Shown in pieces: positions 33,050 through 42,468 of a DNA stretch of 64,000 nucleotides. Source of the DNA: Novilysobacter_A longmucuonensis (GTDB lineage Bacteria > Pseudomonadota > Gammaproteobacteria > Xanthomonadales > Xanthomonadaceae). Each line of letters begins with the position of its first letter. Position 1 is the stretch's first letter. The notes under the pieces were generated by a model, which made no database searches, was not told where the DNA came from, and saw nothing but the letters and a program-made list of their open reading frames with translations. The stretch spans positions 1 to 64,000 of the forward strand of contig NZ_JBJMAW010000005.1 of NCBI RefSeq assembly GCF_046600735.1, in the 5' to 3' direction. Position numbers and translations under genes: made by a program.

Positions 33050-34051
33050 CTATTCCACCACACGATCGATCATCAACGCCGCTGCCTCCTGGTCCGCGCT
33101 GACGGTCGCCGGCGCGGCCTCGAAGTCGCCGCGGCGTGCGGCCGCATCGCCGCTGGCGGAAATACGCGCGGTGATTTCCACCTCGCCGAGCTGCGACAGC
33201 GTGAGCGTCGGCATCGGGCTGTCAGCGTCGTCCAGAGTGATCACGCTCGGCAGCGCATTGGCCGACAAGCGCTCGACCGCCACCGGCATTGATGCGCCGC
33301 CGGGCTGGCGGGCGATCACGTACACCACCGCACCTTGCGTCAGGCGCATGGCGAGGGCCGGGTCGAGCGAGACGCTGACGGTGATGCTGCGCGCGCTGCC
33401 GGACTCCGAGGCAGCCGGCGGGAGCGGCTCCAGGCCGGCGTCGGAGCGTGCGGCGTCGATCTGGGGGCGCAAGCTGGCGGCAGTGCCGGGTTCGACTACC
33501 GCGAGGAGCGGCTCCCAGGTGGCAGCAGCTTCGGCATGCTGGCCGGCCTGGCGCCGGGCGATGCCGAGGAACCAACGTGCCCGCTGGTGCATCGGCTGCT
33601 GCTCGACCGCGCGTTCGAGCATCGCAGTGGCCGCGTCATCGAAGCGGCGACCCGGCGCGGCGTTCGCACGCGACTCGGCGGCCTCGACCAGCAGGTTGGG
33701 GTCCTCGGGGTCCAGCGCGACTGCGCGTGCGTGGGCATCGCGCGCCTCGTCCAGGCGTGCAGCGGCGGTGTAGGCGCTGCCGAGCAGGCGCCAGCCCTCG
33801 ATCTGGCGCGGGTCGCGTTCCAGCTCCGTTTCGAGCTGTGCGATTGCTTCGGGCAGGGTTTCCGGTGATCGGCGATTGGCCGGGTCGAGTGCATCGGGCG
33901 TGCCGATCCACAGGTAAGTCGCGCCGGTGAGCAGCGCCAGGGTGGCGACCACCGCGACGCATGCGGTCGGGGTGGCGCGCCACAGCGGCCGCGCGACGTA
34001 GGCCAGGGCGAGCAGAGCGAGGGCAACGCCGATGATCACGAACGCGGTCAT
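33050..34051 (-). CDS. ccmI: Cytochrome c maturation protein CcmI
   Basis: Protein of 333 aa from the ATG at 34051, whose ATGA overlaps the ccmH stop. Two N-terminal TM helices (2-20 and 30-48) flank a cytoplasmic loop, followed by a periplasmic TPR domain (GWRLLGSAYTAAARLDEARDAH, GIARRQAGQHAEAAATWE) and a C-terminal beta domain typical of CcmI/CycH. It holds apocytochrome c for haem ligation. Last gene of the operon. Confidence 0.9.
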   Translation of the reverse strand: MTAFVIIGVALALLALAYVARPLWRATPTACVAVVATLALLTGATYLWIGTPDALDPANRRSPETLPEAIAQLETELERDPRQIEGWRLLGSAYTAAARLDEARDAHARAVALDPEDPNLLVEAAESRANAAPGRRFDDAATAMLERAVEQQPMHQRARWFLGIARRQAGQHAEAAATWEPLLAVVEPGTAASLRPQIDAARSDAGLEPLPPAASESGSARSITVSVSLDPALAMRLTQGAVVYVIARQPGGASMPVAVERLSANALPSVITLDDADSPMPTLTLSQLGEVEITARISASGDAAARRGDFEAAPATVSADQEAAALMIDRVVE

Positions 34052-34476
34052 CACCACTCCTGGTCTTCGTCGTCGGCGACCGGCTGGCCGCCGCCGCGCT
34101 GGCGCACCACGTGCGCAAGCACCACGCCGCCGATCACCAGCAGCAGCAATGGCCCGAACCACAGCAGCCAGGTGCGCGCGCCGACCTGCGGCCGATACAG
34201 CACGAACTCGCCATAGCGCGCGACCAGGAATTCCTTGATTTCGGCGTCGCTTCTGCCCTGCTGCATGAGCTCGAGCACTTCGCGGCGCAGGTCGACGGCG
34301 ATCTGCGCGTTGGAATCGGCCAGCGACTGGTTCTGGCACATCACGCAGCGCAGCTCGGCGACGAGCGAGTTGAAGCGGCGCTCCTCGGTGCGGTCGGTGA
34401 ACTGCGGCGGAGTGGGATCGGTGGCGGGCTGGGCGAGGGCGGCGACAGGAGTCAGCAACAGGCAGAGCAGCAGCAT
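34051..34476 (-). CDS. ccmH: Cytochrome c maturation thiol reductase CcmH
   Basis: Protein of 141 aa from the ATG at 34476. Signal peptide (1-16), then the redox motif LRCVMCQNQSLADSN (Cys44, Cys47) and one C-terminal TM helix. It reduces the apocytochrome CXXCH thiols. The AGGGGG before the start codon belongs to a CCCCCTTT-type repeat lying between ccmG and ccmH, so the repeat seems to provide the Shine-Dalgarno sequence. Confidence 0.93.
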   Translation of the reverse strand: MLLLCLLLTPVAALAQPATDPTPPQFTDRTEERRFNSLVAELRCVMCQNQSLADSNAQIAVDLRREVLELMQQGRSDAEIKEFLVARYGEFVLYRPQVGARTWLLWFGPLLLLVIGGVVLAHVVRQRGGGQPVADDEDQEW

Positions 34477-34481
34477 GAAGC

Positions 34482-34566
34482 AAATCCCCCTCAATCCCCC
34501 TTTTCCAAAGAGGGAGGCAAGGCACCTGCTGTTCCCCCCTTTTAAAAATGGGGGCAGGGGGGATTT
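34482..34566. repeat. CCCCCTTT-type repeat pair inside the ccm operon
   Basis: Two hairpins (CCCCCTTTTCCAAAGAGGG and CCCCCCTTTTAAAAATGGGGG-like) flanked by AAATCCCCC and GGGGGATTT ends, between ccmG and ccmH. Confidence 0.8.
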
Positions 34567-34589
34567 GCTGTTGCCTGCCATCACGGCAA

Positions 34590-35180
34590 TCACAGTGCCC
34601 GCTCCCGGCCGTCCTGCTCCACCTCGGCCAGCACCGGCAGCAGGTCCTGCTCGATGGTGGCGTCGGTCATCGGCCCCACATGCTTCCAGCGCACCACACC
34701 ATTGTCATCGACCAGAAAAGTTTCCGGCGCGCCATAGATGCCCCAGTCGATTGCGACGTCGCCCACGTAGTCGGTCAGCACCAGCCAGTAGGGGTTGCCG
34801 AACTGCTCCAGCCAGCGCATCGCATCGGCGTGCTCGTCCTTCCAGTTGAAGCCGACCACGCGCACGCGCCGGGTCTCGGCGAAACGCGTCAGCACCGGGT
34901 GCTCGTCGCGGCAGGCGGGGCACCAGCTGCCCCAGACATTGAGCAGGTAGGGCGCGCCGCGCAGCTCGTCGGAGGAGACCTGCCGCCCGGGCTCGTGCAG
35001 CACCGGCAGTTCGAACGCCGGCGCCGGTTTGCCGATCAGCGGCGAGGGCAATGCCTCGCGATTCGGGTCGCGGCTGAGCCAGACGCCGGCCGCGAGCAGC
35101 ACGCCCAGCAATGCGACCACCACCAGCGGCAGCCAGCGCATGGCGGACCTGCGGGGTGCAGTAGTGGGCGCGTCGGTCAC
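34590..35180 (-). CDS. ccmG: Thiol:disulfide interchange protein CcmG/DsbE
   Basis: Protein of 196 aa from a GTG at 35180 overlapping the ccmF stop (GTGA); an ATG 13 codons later (MRWLPLV) is an alternative. One TM anchor, then a thioredoxin fold with WGSWCPACRDEHP (Cys87, Cys90) and the cis-Pro region YGAPETFLVDDNG. It supplies electrons for apocytochrome reduction. Confidence 0.93.
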   Translation of the reverse strand: MTDAPTTAPRRSAMRWLPLVVVALLGVLLAAGVWLSRDPNREALPSPLIGKPAPAFELPVLHEPGRQVSSDELRGAPYLLNVWGSWCPACRDEHPVLTRFAETRRVRVVGFNWKDEHADAMRWLEQFGNPYWLVLTDYVGDVAIDWGIYGAPETFLVDDNGVVRWKHVGPMTDATIEQDLLPVLAEVEQDGRERAL

Positions 35181-37156
35181 GGTGCGGTCTCCAGGGGATG
35201 ATCGGGCGGGGGCAGGCGGAAGCGACGGTCGGCTGCAGTGACAAAACCGCCGAGCATCATCAGCAGCGCGCCGGCCCAGATCCATCGCACAAAGGGTTTG
35301 ATGTGCACGCGCAGCGCCCACGCGCCGCCGCCGAGCGGCTCGCCCAGGGCGACGTACAGGTCGCGGGTGATGCCGCGCGAGATCGCGGCCTCGGTCATGA
35401 CCTGGCCACCGCCGGCGTACAGGCGTTTCTCCGGGTGCATCACGGTCAATGGCCGGTCGTCCTCGAACACGCTCACGGTGCCGCGGTCGGCCTCGTAGTT
35501 CGGGCCCTGGCTGTGCGCCACATCGTCGAAACGGAACCGGTAGCCGCCCAGTTCGACCGAATCGCCCGGCGCCACCGCGACCTCGCGCTGCTGGTTCAGG
35601 CCCTCGGTCAGGAGGGCGCCGACCAGGAATACCGCGACTCCCAGGTGCGCAAGCGTCATGCCGAGCATCTCCGGGGTGAATCGGCGCATGCCCTGCACGC
35701 GGCGGCCCTGGATGCGCGTCCATACGAAGCGCAGGGTGCCGGCCGCCACCCAGACCGCACCGAACACACCGGCCGCCACTTTCCATTGGCCCTGCGGCGC
35801 GAGGAAAAATGCCGCGACACCCGCCGCTAAGGCGAGCCCCACCCACGGCAGCAACATCGCCAGCGGCTTGGAAACCTGCTCGCGCTGCCAGCGCGTCAGT
35901 GGCCCGAACGGCAGCAGCAATACCAGCGGCGCCATCAGCAACACGAACATCAGCGCGAAGTAGGGCGGGCCGACGGAGATCTTCCCCAGGTCGAGCGCGT
36001 CGGCCAGCAACGGGTACAGCGTGCCCAGCAGCACCATTGCGCAGGCGGTGGTCAGCAGCAGATTGTTGGCCAGCAGCAGCGTTTCGCGCGACATCGCGGC
36101 GAACGGTTTGCCGTCGGGCTGGTCCCCGCGCTCCGACCTCTCCAGGTCAGCTCCTGGGGCACGCAGCGCATACAGCAGCAGCGAGCCGCCGATCACCAGT
36201 GCCAGGAAAAACAGGATGAACAACCCGCGCGATGGGTCGGCCGCGAACGAATGCACGCTGGTCAGCACGCCCGAGCGCACCAGGAACGCGCCGAGCAGCG
36301 ACAGCGAGAACGTCGCAATCGCCAGCAGCAAGGTCCAGCTGCGGAAACTGCCGCGCTTTTCGGTGACCGCCTGCGAGTGGATCAGCGCCGCGCCCGCGAG
36401 CCACGGCATGAAACTGGCGTTCTCCACCGGATCCCAGAACCACCAGCCGCCCCAGCCGAGTTCGTAGTACGCCCACCAACTGCCCAGCGCAATGCCGAGC
36501 GTCAAAAAACCCCACGCCACATTGGTCCACGGCCGGGTCCAGCGCAGCCAGCGTGCATCGACCTTGCCATCGAGCAAGGCCGCGATCGCGAAGGCGAACG
36601 ACACCGAGAACCCCACGTAGCCGAAGTACAGCATCGGCGGGTGGATGATCATGCCCGGGTCCTGCAGCAGCGGGTTGAGATCGCGGCCCTCGAGCGCGGC
36701 CGGCAGCAGGCGGGTAAAGGGATTGCTGGTGAAGATCAGGAACGCGAGGAAGCCGGCGCTGACCACCCCCATGACGCCCAGCACGCGTGCGATCACGCTC
36801 GCCGGCAGGCGCTGGGAGAAGCGCGCCACCGCCGCAGTCCACAGCGCGATCACCAGTACCCACAGCAGCAGCGAACCCTCGTGCGAGCCCCACACCGCGG
36901 TGTATCGATAGAGCATCGGCAGCAGCGAGTTGCTGTGCTGCGCGACGTACTGCACCGAGAAATCCTGGGTGACGAAGGCATGGGTCAGGATGGCGTAGGC
37001 GATGCCGACCAGTGCCAGCTGCGCGTAGGCCGAGGGGCGCGCCAGCGCCATCCACGGCGCGATGCCGCGGTGCGCGCCGACCAGCGGCAGCACCGACTGC
37101 ACGATCGCGACCAGCAGGGCGACGATTAGGGCGATCTGGCCGAGTTCAGGCAGCAT
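35177..37156 (-). CDS. ccmF: Haem lyase subunit CcmF
   Basis: Protein of 659 aa with about 15 TM helices. The haem-handling WWD motif WGGWWFWDPVENASFMPW and the conserved His-containing loops (SHEGSLLLW, HPPMLYFGYVG) are present. Forms the cytochrome c synthetase with CcmH/CcmI. Overlaps ccmG by 3-4 bases. Confidence 0.96.
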   Translation of the reverse strand: MLPELGQIALIVALLVAIVQSVLPLVGAHRGIAPWMALARPSAYAQLALVGIAYAILTHAFVTQDFSVQYVAQHSNSLLPMLYRYTAVWGSHEGSLLLWVLVIALWTAAVARFSQRLPASVIARVLGVMGVVSAGFLAFLIFTSNPFTRLLPAALEGRDLNPLLQDPGMIIHPPMLYFGYVGFSVSFAFAIAALLDGKVDARWLRWTRPWTNVAWGFLTLGIALGSWWAYYELGWGGWWFWDPVENASFMPWLAGAALIHSQAVTEKRGSFRSWTLLLAIATFSLSLLGAFLVRSGVLTSVHSFAADPSRGLFILFFLALVIGGSLLLYALRAPGADLERSERGDQPDGKPFAAMSRETLLLANNLLLTTACAMVLLGTLYPLLADALDLGKISVGPPYFALMFVLLMAPLVLLLPFGPLTRWQREQVSKPLAMLLPWVGLALAAGVAAFFLAPQGQWKVAAGVFGAVWVAAGTLRFVWTRIQGRRVQGMRRFTPEMLGMTLAHLGVAVFLVGALLTEGLNQQREVAVAPGDSVELGGYRFRFDDVAHSQGPNYEADRGTVSVFEDDRPLTVMHPEKRLYAGGGQVMTEAAISRGITRDLYVALGEPLGGGAWALRVHIKPFVRWIWAGALLMMLGGFVTAADRRFRLPPPDHPLETAP

Positions 37157-37190
37157 CGGTCGGTGCTCGGTGGCAAATCAAAGCAGCAGC

Positions 37191-37297
37191 AAATCCCCCC
37201 TGCCCCCCTTTCCCAAAGGGGGGAACAGCCGGCTTTGACCGGATTGATTGCAACGTTGGACCTCCCCCTTTGAAAAAGGGGAATTGAGGGGGATTTG
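37191..37297. repeat. Inverted pair of CCCCCTTT-type repeats in the ccm operon
   Basis: Two hairpins flank GGCTTTGACCGGATTGATTG; the outer ends are AAATCCCCCC and GGGGGATTT. It occupies most of the 198-bp gap between ccmE and ccmF. Confidence 0.82.
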
Positions 37298-37354
37298 CTC
37301 TTGCCTCTGAGGCCCAAAGCGAACGAGCAAGCCACGCCATCGACGCAAACAGAC

Positions 37355-37843
37355 TCAATTCCCGGCCCCGAGTGCAGCGTCGGCCGGCGCGCCGACCTCA
37401 TGCTTCTGGTGCGCCGCGCCCATCTTGTCCGCGACTTCCTTTGGCATGTAGGTCTCGTCGTGCTTGGCCAGGATCTGCTCGGCGACGAAGACATCGCCGT
37501 CCATGCGCCCGGTCGCAACTACCGCCTGGTTTTCGCGGAACAGGTCGGGGAGGATGCCGCGGTACACCACCGCCAGTTCGGCATCGCCGTCGGTCACCCG
37601 GAACTGCGATTCCAGCGACCCCGATGCACGCTGGAACGAGCCTTTCGCGACCATCCCGCCGAGGCGGAACCGCGCCCGGCCGCCATTCGCATCGGCACCA
37701 GCCTCACCGCGCAGCACTTCGACCGGCGTATAGAGATAGGCGATATTGCGCTGCAGCGCCATCGCCACAAGTGTCGTGGCGAGGCCGGCGGCGGCCACCA
37801 GGGCGAGCACCCACAGCAGGCGGCGGCGTCGGATCTGGTTCAA
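37355..37843 (-). CDS. ccmE: Haem chaperone CcmE
   Basis: Protein of 162 aa. N-terminal TM anchor (9-29), then an OB-fold with the haem-binding His128 and Tyr132 in AKHDETYMP. It receives haem from CcmABCD. No ATG or GTG is in frame; the only usual start is TTG at 37843. That TTG overlaps the TGA of a 15-codon upstream ORF (ATG at about 37890), so expression may be by coupling. Confidence 0.92.
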   Translation of the reverse strand: MNQIRRRRLLWVLALVAAAGLATTLVAMALQRNIAYLYTPVEVLRGEAGADANGGRARFRLGGMVAKGSFQRASGSLESQFRVTDGDAELAVVYRGILPDLFRENQAVVATGRMDGDVFVAEQILAKHDETYMPKEVADKMGAAHQKHEVGAPADAALGAGN

Positions 37844-37897
37844 TTGGACATGCTCATGTGGGGCAGGCTCATGTGGACAGAATTCATGTAGACAGCC

Positions 37898-38086
37898 TCA
37901 TCGGCTCAACTCGCTGGAAATCGCGTCGGGCATATCGGTGGGGCTCGGACGCGCGGCCTGGCGCGCGGCGCGGCGGCGCGCGTGGCGCAGTTCGCGGCGG
38001 ATCTGCAGGCGCGGGACGATGAACTCCCAGGCCAGCACCAGCGCGAACACCACGTAGGCGGCGATCACGTAGTTCTGGTAGCTCAT
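37898..38086 (-). CDS. ccmD: Haem exporter accessory protein CcmD
   Basis: Protein of 62 aa from the ATG at 38086, overlapping the ccmC stop (ATGA). One TM helix (6-25) followed by a strongly basic stretch (RRELRHARRRAARQAA), the usual CcmD layout. It links CcmE to the CcmABC complex. Confidence 0.88.
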   Translation of the reverse strand: MSYQNYVIAAYVVFALVLAWEFIVPRLQIRRELRHARRRAARQAARPSPTDMPDAISSELSR

Positions 38087-38844
38087 GGCTGCGCTCCTGC
38101 CGGCGCGCCGGCCAGCTGCGCCACCCACGCCTTGCCGTTCTCGCGGCGCAGGTTGTCGGCGCGCGCGCGCGACAGCAGCGCACCGATGAACCACAACTTG
38201 GTGCCGACCAGCATCCAGACCAGCGGCTGGACCATGCTCGGGTCCATGGTCGATTCGCCGAACAGGCGGATCGTCTGACCCTGGTGCAGCGAGTTCCACC
38301 ACACCACCGAATAGCGGATCACCGGCAGCAGCGCGACCCCGACGATGGCCAGCAGGCCAGCGGCGCGCGCGGCCGCGCGGCGGTCGTCGATCGCGTTGTA
38401 CAGGCCGATGATGCCCAGGTACAAAAACAGCAGGATCAGCTCGGTGGTCAGGCGCGGGTCCCAGTCCCACCAGGTGCCCCACATCGGCTTGCCCCAGATC
38501 GAGCCGGTCGCCAGCGTGATCAGGGTGAAGCCGGCCCCGATCGGCGCGCAGGCCATCGCCAGCACCTCGCACAGCTTGATCCGCCAGACCAGCGCGAGCG
38601 CCGCGTAGAACGCCATCAGCCCGAACACGAACAGGCTCATCCACGCGCTCGGCACGTGGATATAGAGGATGCGGAAGCTGTCGCCCTGCTGGTAGTCGGC
38701 CGGCACCACGAACAACGCCCCATACAGCCCCCATGCCATGACCAGCAGCCCAAGGCCATAGCCCCACGGCGCCCAGCGCGCGGCGAAGCGGTCGAAGTAG
38801 GGCGGGGAACCGAGCTTGTGGAACCAGCGGATGATCGGATTCAT
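38083..38844 (-). CDS. ccmC: Haem transporter CcmC
   Basis: Protein of 253 aa, six TM helices, with the tryptophan-rich motif WGTWWDWDPRLT and conserved His residues (IHVPSAWMS). Loads haem onto CcmE. Confidence 0.95.
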   Translation of the reverse strand: MNPIIRWFHKLGSPPYFDRFAARWAPWGYGLGLLVMAWGLYGALFVVPADYQQGDSFRILYIHVPSAWMSLFVFGLMAFYAALALVWRIKLCEVLAMACAPIGAGFTLITLATGSIWGKPMWGTWWDWDPRLTTELILLFLYLGIIGLYNAIDDRRAAARAAGLLAIVGVALLPVIRYSVVWWNSLHQGQTIRLFGESTMDPSMVQPLVWMLVGTKLWFIGALLSRARADNLRRENGKAWVAQLAGAPAGAQP

Positions 38845-39010
38845 ACGTCTACCCCTCTCCCACTTGCGGGGCTGCGTGATTCGTTTGCGAACCGAAGGTC
38901 CGCGATTTACGCAGCGCCCGAACGATCTGAGGGCCGGGGCTGCTTGGTAAGGCGAAGCCGCACCTAGCAGCGGCAGGGTGCGGGCACGCGAGGCTTGGGT
39001 GGGGGCGGCT

Positions 39011-39703
39011 TCAACTCAGCGCAATCCGGATCGCCGCCGCCGCCACCAGCGGCGCCAGCACGAGTGCCACGACCAGCCCGGCGCCCAGCAGCAGCAATGC
39101 GCCGACCGGATCCAGTCCCTGGGCCGAGGCGGCCACGCTGCCTGCGCCGAACACCAGCACGGGCACGTACAAGGGCAGCGCGAGCAAGGCCACCAGTATA
39201 CCGGAGCGCCTCATCCCGACCGTCAGCGCCGCGACCACCGCACCGAGCAGGCTCAGCAGCGGCGTGCCCAACGCCAGCGACGCCATCAGCACCGGCAACT
39301 GGCCGCGCGGCAGGTGCAGGAGTTCGCCCAAAAAGGGCGTGGCGACCAGCAGCGGCAGGGCCGTGGTGGCCCAGTGCATGAACGTGCGCACACCGACCAG
39401 CCACGCCAGCGGCACCGGCGCCAGCATCCATTGCTCCAACGAGCCGTCCTCGGCATCGCCGCGGAACAGGGTATCCAGCGCCAGCAGGCCCGACAGCAGC
39501 ACCGCCAGCCACAGCACCGCGGCCGCGACCGGCGCCAGCGCCTCGCGCTCGCCGCCCAGGGCCAGCGCGAACAGCGCCACCACCAGCAGCGCCAGCAGCG
39601 CCGGCTGCAGCGCGTCGCCGCGGCGCCGCCACAGCAGGCGCAGGTCGCGGGCCATCAGGGCCTTGGCGGCACCGAGCAGACCGGGCAGGGCGTGGCGCTT
39701 CAT
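39011..39703 (-). CDS. ccmB: Haem exporter protein CcmB
   Basis: Protein of 230 aa with six hydrophobic segments. The segment GSLEQWMLAPVPLAWLVG is the family signature. It is the permease partner of CcmA. About 165 bp, without a gene, separate it from ccmC. Confidence 0.93.
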   Translation of the reverse strand: MKRHALPGLLGAAKALMARDLRLLWRRRGDALQPALLALLVVALFALALGGEREALAPVAAAVLWLAVLLSGLLALDTLFRGDAEDGSLEQWMLAPVPLAWLVGVRTFMHWATTALPLLVATPFLGELLHLPRGQLPVLMASLALGTPLLSLLGAVVAALTVGMRRSGILVALLALPLYVPVLVFGAGSVAASAQGLDPVGALLLLGAGLVVALVLAPLVAAAAIRIALS

Positions 39704-39782
39704 GTGGCCCCCACCTGTTTCCCCGCCTTCGCGGGGATGACGGCATGAGGCGCGGGTCCGAAAGGTCGCGGATTTCCGCTGT

Positions 39783-40427
<645 letters not shown>

Positions 40428-40511
40428 CGGGTCGGTGCGCGCGGGCCATGCGGCCGCAGGGCCGCTATTTTATCCGACTCGGCCGGCGAACCCGACCGCT
40501 GCGCGAACGGG

Positions 40512-41003
40512 TCAGCCATCAACCCAGTCGATGAACTCCCCCATCCCGATGCCGGCCAGGGCGCCGACGATGTCGGGCCGGTGTAGCAGCATCCGCAGCC
40601 GCACCGGCTGGCCGCGGGTCCAGGCCAGCACGCCGGCCTGGCCGTACGCCTGCGCCAGCGTGGCCGAACGCGAGTCGTCCACGTCGGCCAGCAGCCAGCC
40701 CGGCTCGCGCCAGCGGCCATCGGCGTCCTCGCCCCAGGCCGACTGCCGGCGGATTCCGGCCGCGTCGAGCTCGGCCACCAGCAGCGCATCGGCGCTCTTG
40801 TTGGCGGTGTCCGAATGCGGCTCGGACGCCGGATTCCACGCGGTGATGAATACATAGCGCCCGGCCGGCCAGTAGGCTTCCAGGTCCGTGGCCGGCTCGC
40901 CGACGCGCAGACGCAATGCGTCGCCATCGAGCATCACCACATAGTGCGCAGCGGCATAGGCGGCGGCCAGTTCGGCGGCATCGACAATCTGTAGTTCGCG
41001 CAT
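40512..41003 (-). CDS. DUF3293 domain protein
   Basis: Protein of 163 aa from the ATG at 41003. YVFITAWNPASEPHSDTAN and RRQSAWGEDADGRWREPGWL are conserved DUF3293 segments. Soluble, of unknown function. The longer frame upstream is not supported. It diverges from the aminotransferase gene. Confidence 0.85.
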   Translation of the reverse strand: MRELQIVDAAELAAAYAAAHYVVMLDGDALRLRVGEPATDLEAYWPAGRYVFITAWNPASEPHSDTANKSADALLVAELDAAGIRRQSAWGEDADGRWREPGWLLADVDDSRSATLAQAYGQAGVLAWTRGQPVRLRMLLHRPDIVGALAGIGMGEFIDWVDG

Positions 41004-41116
41004 GTGCGGAGTGTCGCGGCGTTGCCCGGTGAGTGCAAACCGCGCCTGCGCCGGCATTCGCGCGGCCGTGAAAGGCAGCACGTAGACTGGGCATTCCCAC
41101 GCATCCAACTACGCCG

Positions 41117-42307
41117 ATGTCGCTCCCGCCCCAGCCCACCACGTTCCAGCCGACCACCAAGTTGCCCAGGGTCGGCACCACCATCTTCGCGGTGATGTCG
41201 CAGCTGGCCGCCGAACACGACGCGGTCAACCTCGGCCAGGGGTTTCCGGATTTCGACGTGCCGGCGCGCCTGATCGACGCATTGCACCGCACGATGCGCG
41301 ATGGCAGCAACCAGTACGCGCCGATGACCGGCATCCCGGCACTGCGCGAGGCGATCGCGGCCAAGACCGAGCGCTGCTACGGCCACCGGCCCGACGCCGA
41401 TGCCGAGATCACGGTGACCTCCGGCGCCAGCGAGGCGATCTTCGACGCGGTGCACGCGGTGGTGCATGCGGGCGACGAGGTGATCGTGCTCGATCCCTGC
41501 TACGACTGCTACGTGCCGGCGATCGAGCTGGCCGGCGGCCGCGCGGTGCACGTGCCGCTGGGGTTGGCGGGAGACGATTCGCAGAGTTTCGCGCCGGACT
41601 GGGCGCTGGTCCGTGCCGCGATCACGCCGCGGACGCGGATGTTGATGGTCAACACCCCGCACAACCCGTCCGGCGCGATGTTCACGGCGGACGACATCGC
41701 CGAGCTGACCGCTCTGTTGCGCGGCACCGACATCGTGCTGCTGTCGGACGAGGTCTACGAACACATCGTGTTCGACGGCGCACGGCATGAATCGGTGCTG
41801 CGCCATCCCGAGCTGCGCGAGCGCGCGTTCGTGATTTCCAGCTTCGGCAAGACCTACCACTGCACCGGTTGGAAAGTCGGCTACTGCGTGGCGCCGCCGG
41901 CGCTTTCGGCCGAGTTCCGCAAGGTCCACCAGTACAACACCTTCTGCACCTTCACCCCGGCGCAGTCCGCATTTGCCGAGATGATCCAGGCCGAGCCGGA
42001 GCATTACGAGCAGCTCGGGGCGTTCTACCAGCCCCGGCGCGACCGCTTCCGCGAACAGTTGCTCGGCACCCGGCTGCAGCCGCTGCCGGTGCCGGGCGGT
42101 TACTTCCAACTGGTCGATTACTCGGCGGTCAGCGATCTCGACGATGCCGCGTTCTGCCGCTGGCTGACAGTGGAGCACGGAGTGGTCGCGATCCCGCTGT
42201 CGCCGTTCTATGGCGCGCCGCCGCCGGGCCAGCGCCTGGCGCGGCTGTGTTTCGCCAAGAACGAGGCGACGCTGGACGCCGCGATCGAGCGGCTGGAAAA
42301 GCTCTAG
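41117..42307 (+). CDS. PLP-dependent methionine (glutamine-type) aminotransferase
   Basis: Protein of 396 aa, fold-type I. NLGQGFPDFD, NTPHNPSG, LSDEVYEHIVFDG and the PLP lysine in SSFGKTYHCTGWKVGY match YbdL/MtnE-like methionine aminotransferases. These use alpha-keto acids such as 4-methylthio-2-oxobutanoate with glutamine as donor, yielding alpha-ketoglutaramate. The omega-amidase gene that hydrolyses this product lies 160 bp downstream, supporting a glutamine-transaminase/omega-amidase route. Confidence 0.9.
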   Translation: MSLPPQPTTFQPTTKLPRVGTTIFAVMSQLAAEHDAVNLGQGFPDFDVPARLIDALHRTMRDGSNQYAPMTGIPALREAIAAKTERCYGHRPDADAEITVTSGASEAIFDAVHAVVHAGDEVIVLDPCYDCYVPAIELAGGRAVHVPLGLAGDDSQSFAPDWALVRAAITPRTRMLMVNTPHNPSGAMFTADDIAELTALLRGTDIVLLSDEVYEHIVFDGARHESVLRHPELRERAFVISSFGKTYHCTGWKVGYCVAPPALSAEFRKVHQYNTFCTFTPAQSAFAEMIQAEPEHYEQLGAFYQPRRDRFREQLLGTRLQPLPVPGGYFQLVDYSAVSDLDDAAFCRWLTVEHGVVAIPLSPFYGAPPPGQRLARLCFAKNEATLDAAIERLEKL

Positions 42308-42315
42308 CGATTGCC

Positions 42316-42450
42316 GTAGGAGCGGCTTCAGCCGCGAACCAGAATCGTGGACCCGGGCAGGTCCCGATCGCGGCTGAAGCCGCCCCTACGGGGGGAAGCC
42401 GGATCAGTACCGATTGTCCGAAAAAAGCTCGCGGCTAAAGCCGCTCCTAC
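42316..42450. repeat. Three REP elements (TTCAGCCG type)
   Basis: Copies at 42316, 42366-42390 (inverted) and 42428-42450 (inverted, with one base change) fill the gap between aminotransferase and omega-amidase genes. Confidence 0.85.
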
Positions 42451-42468
42451 AAATTCAGGAAGTCGCTA

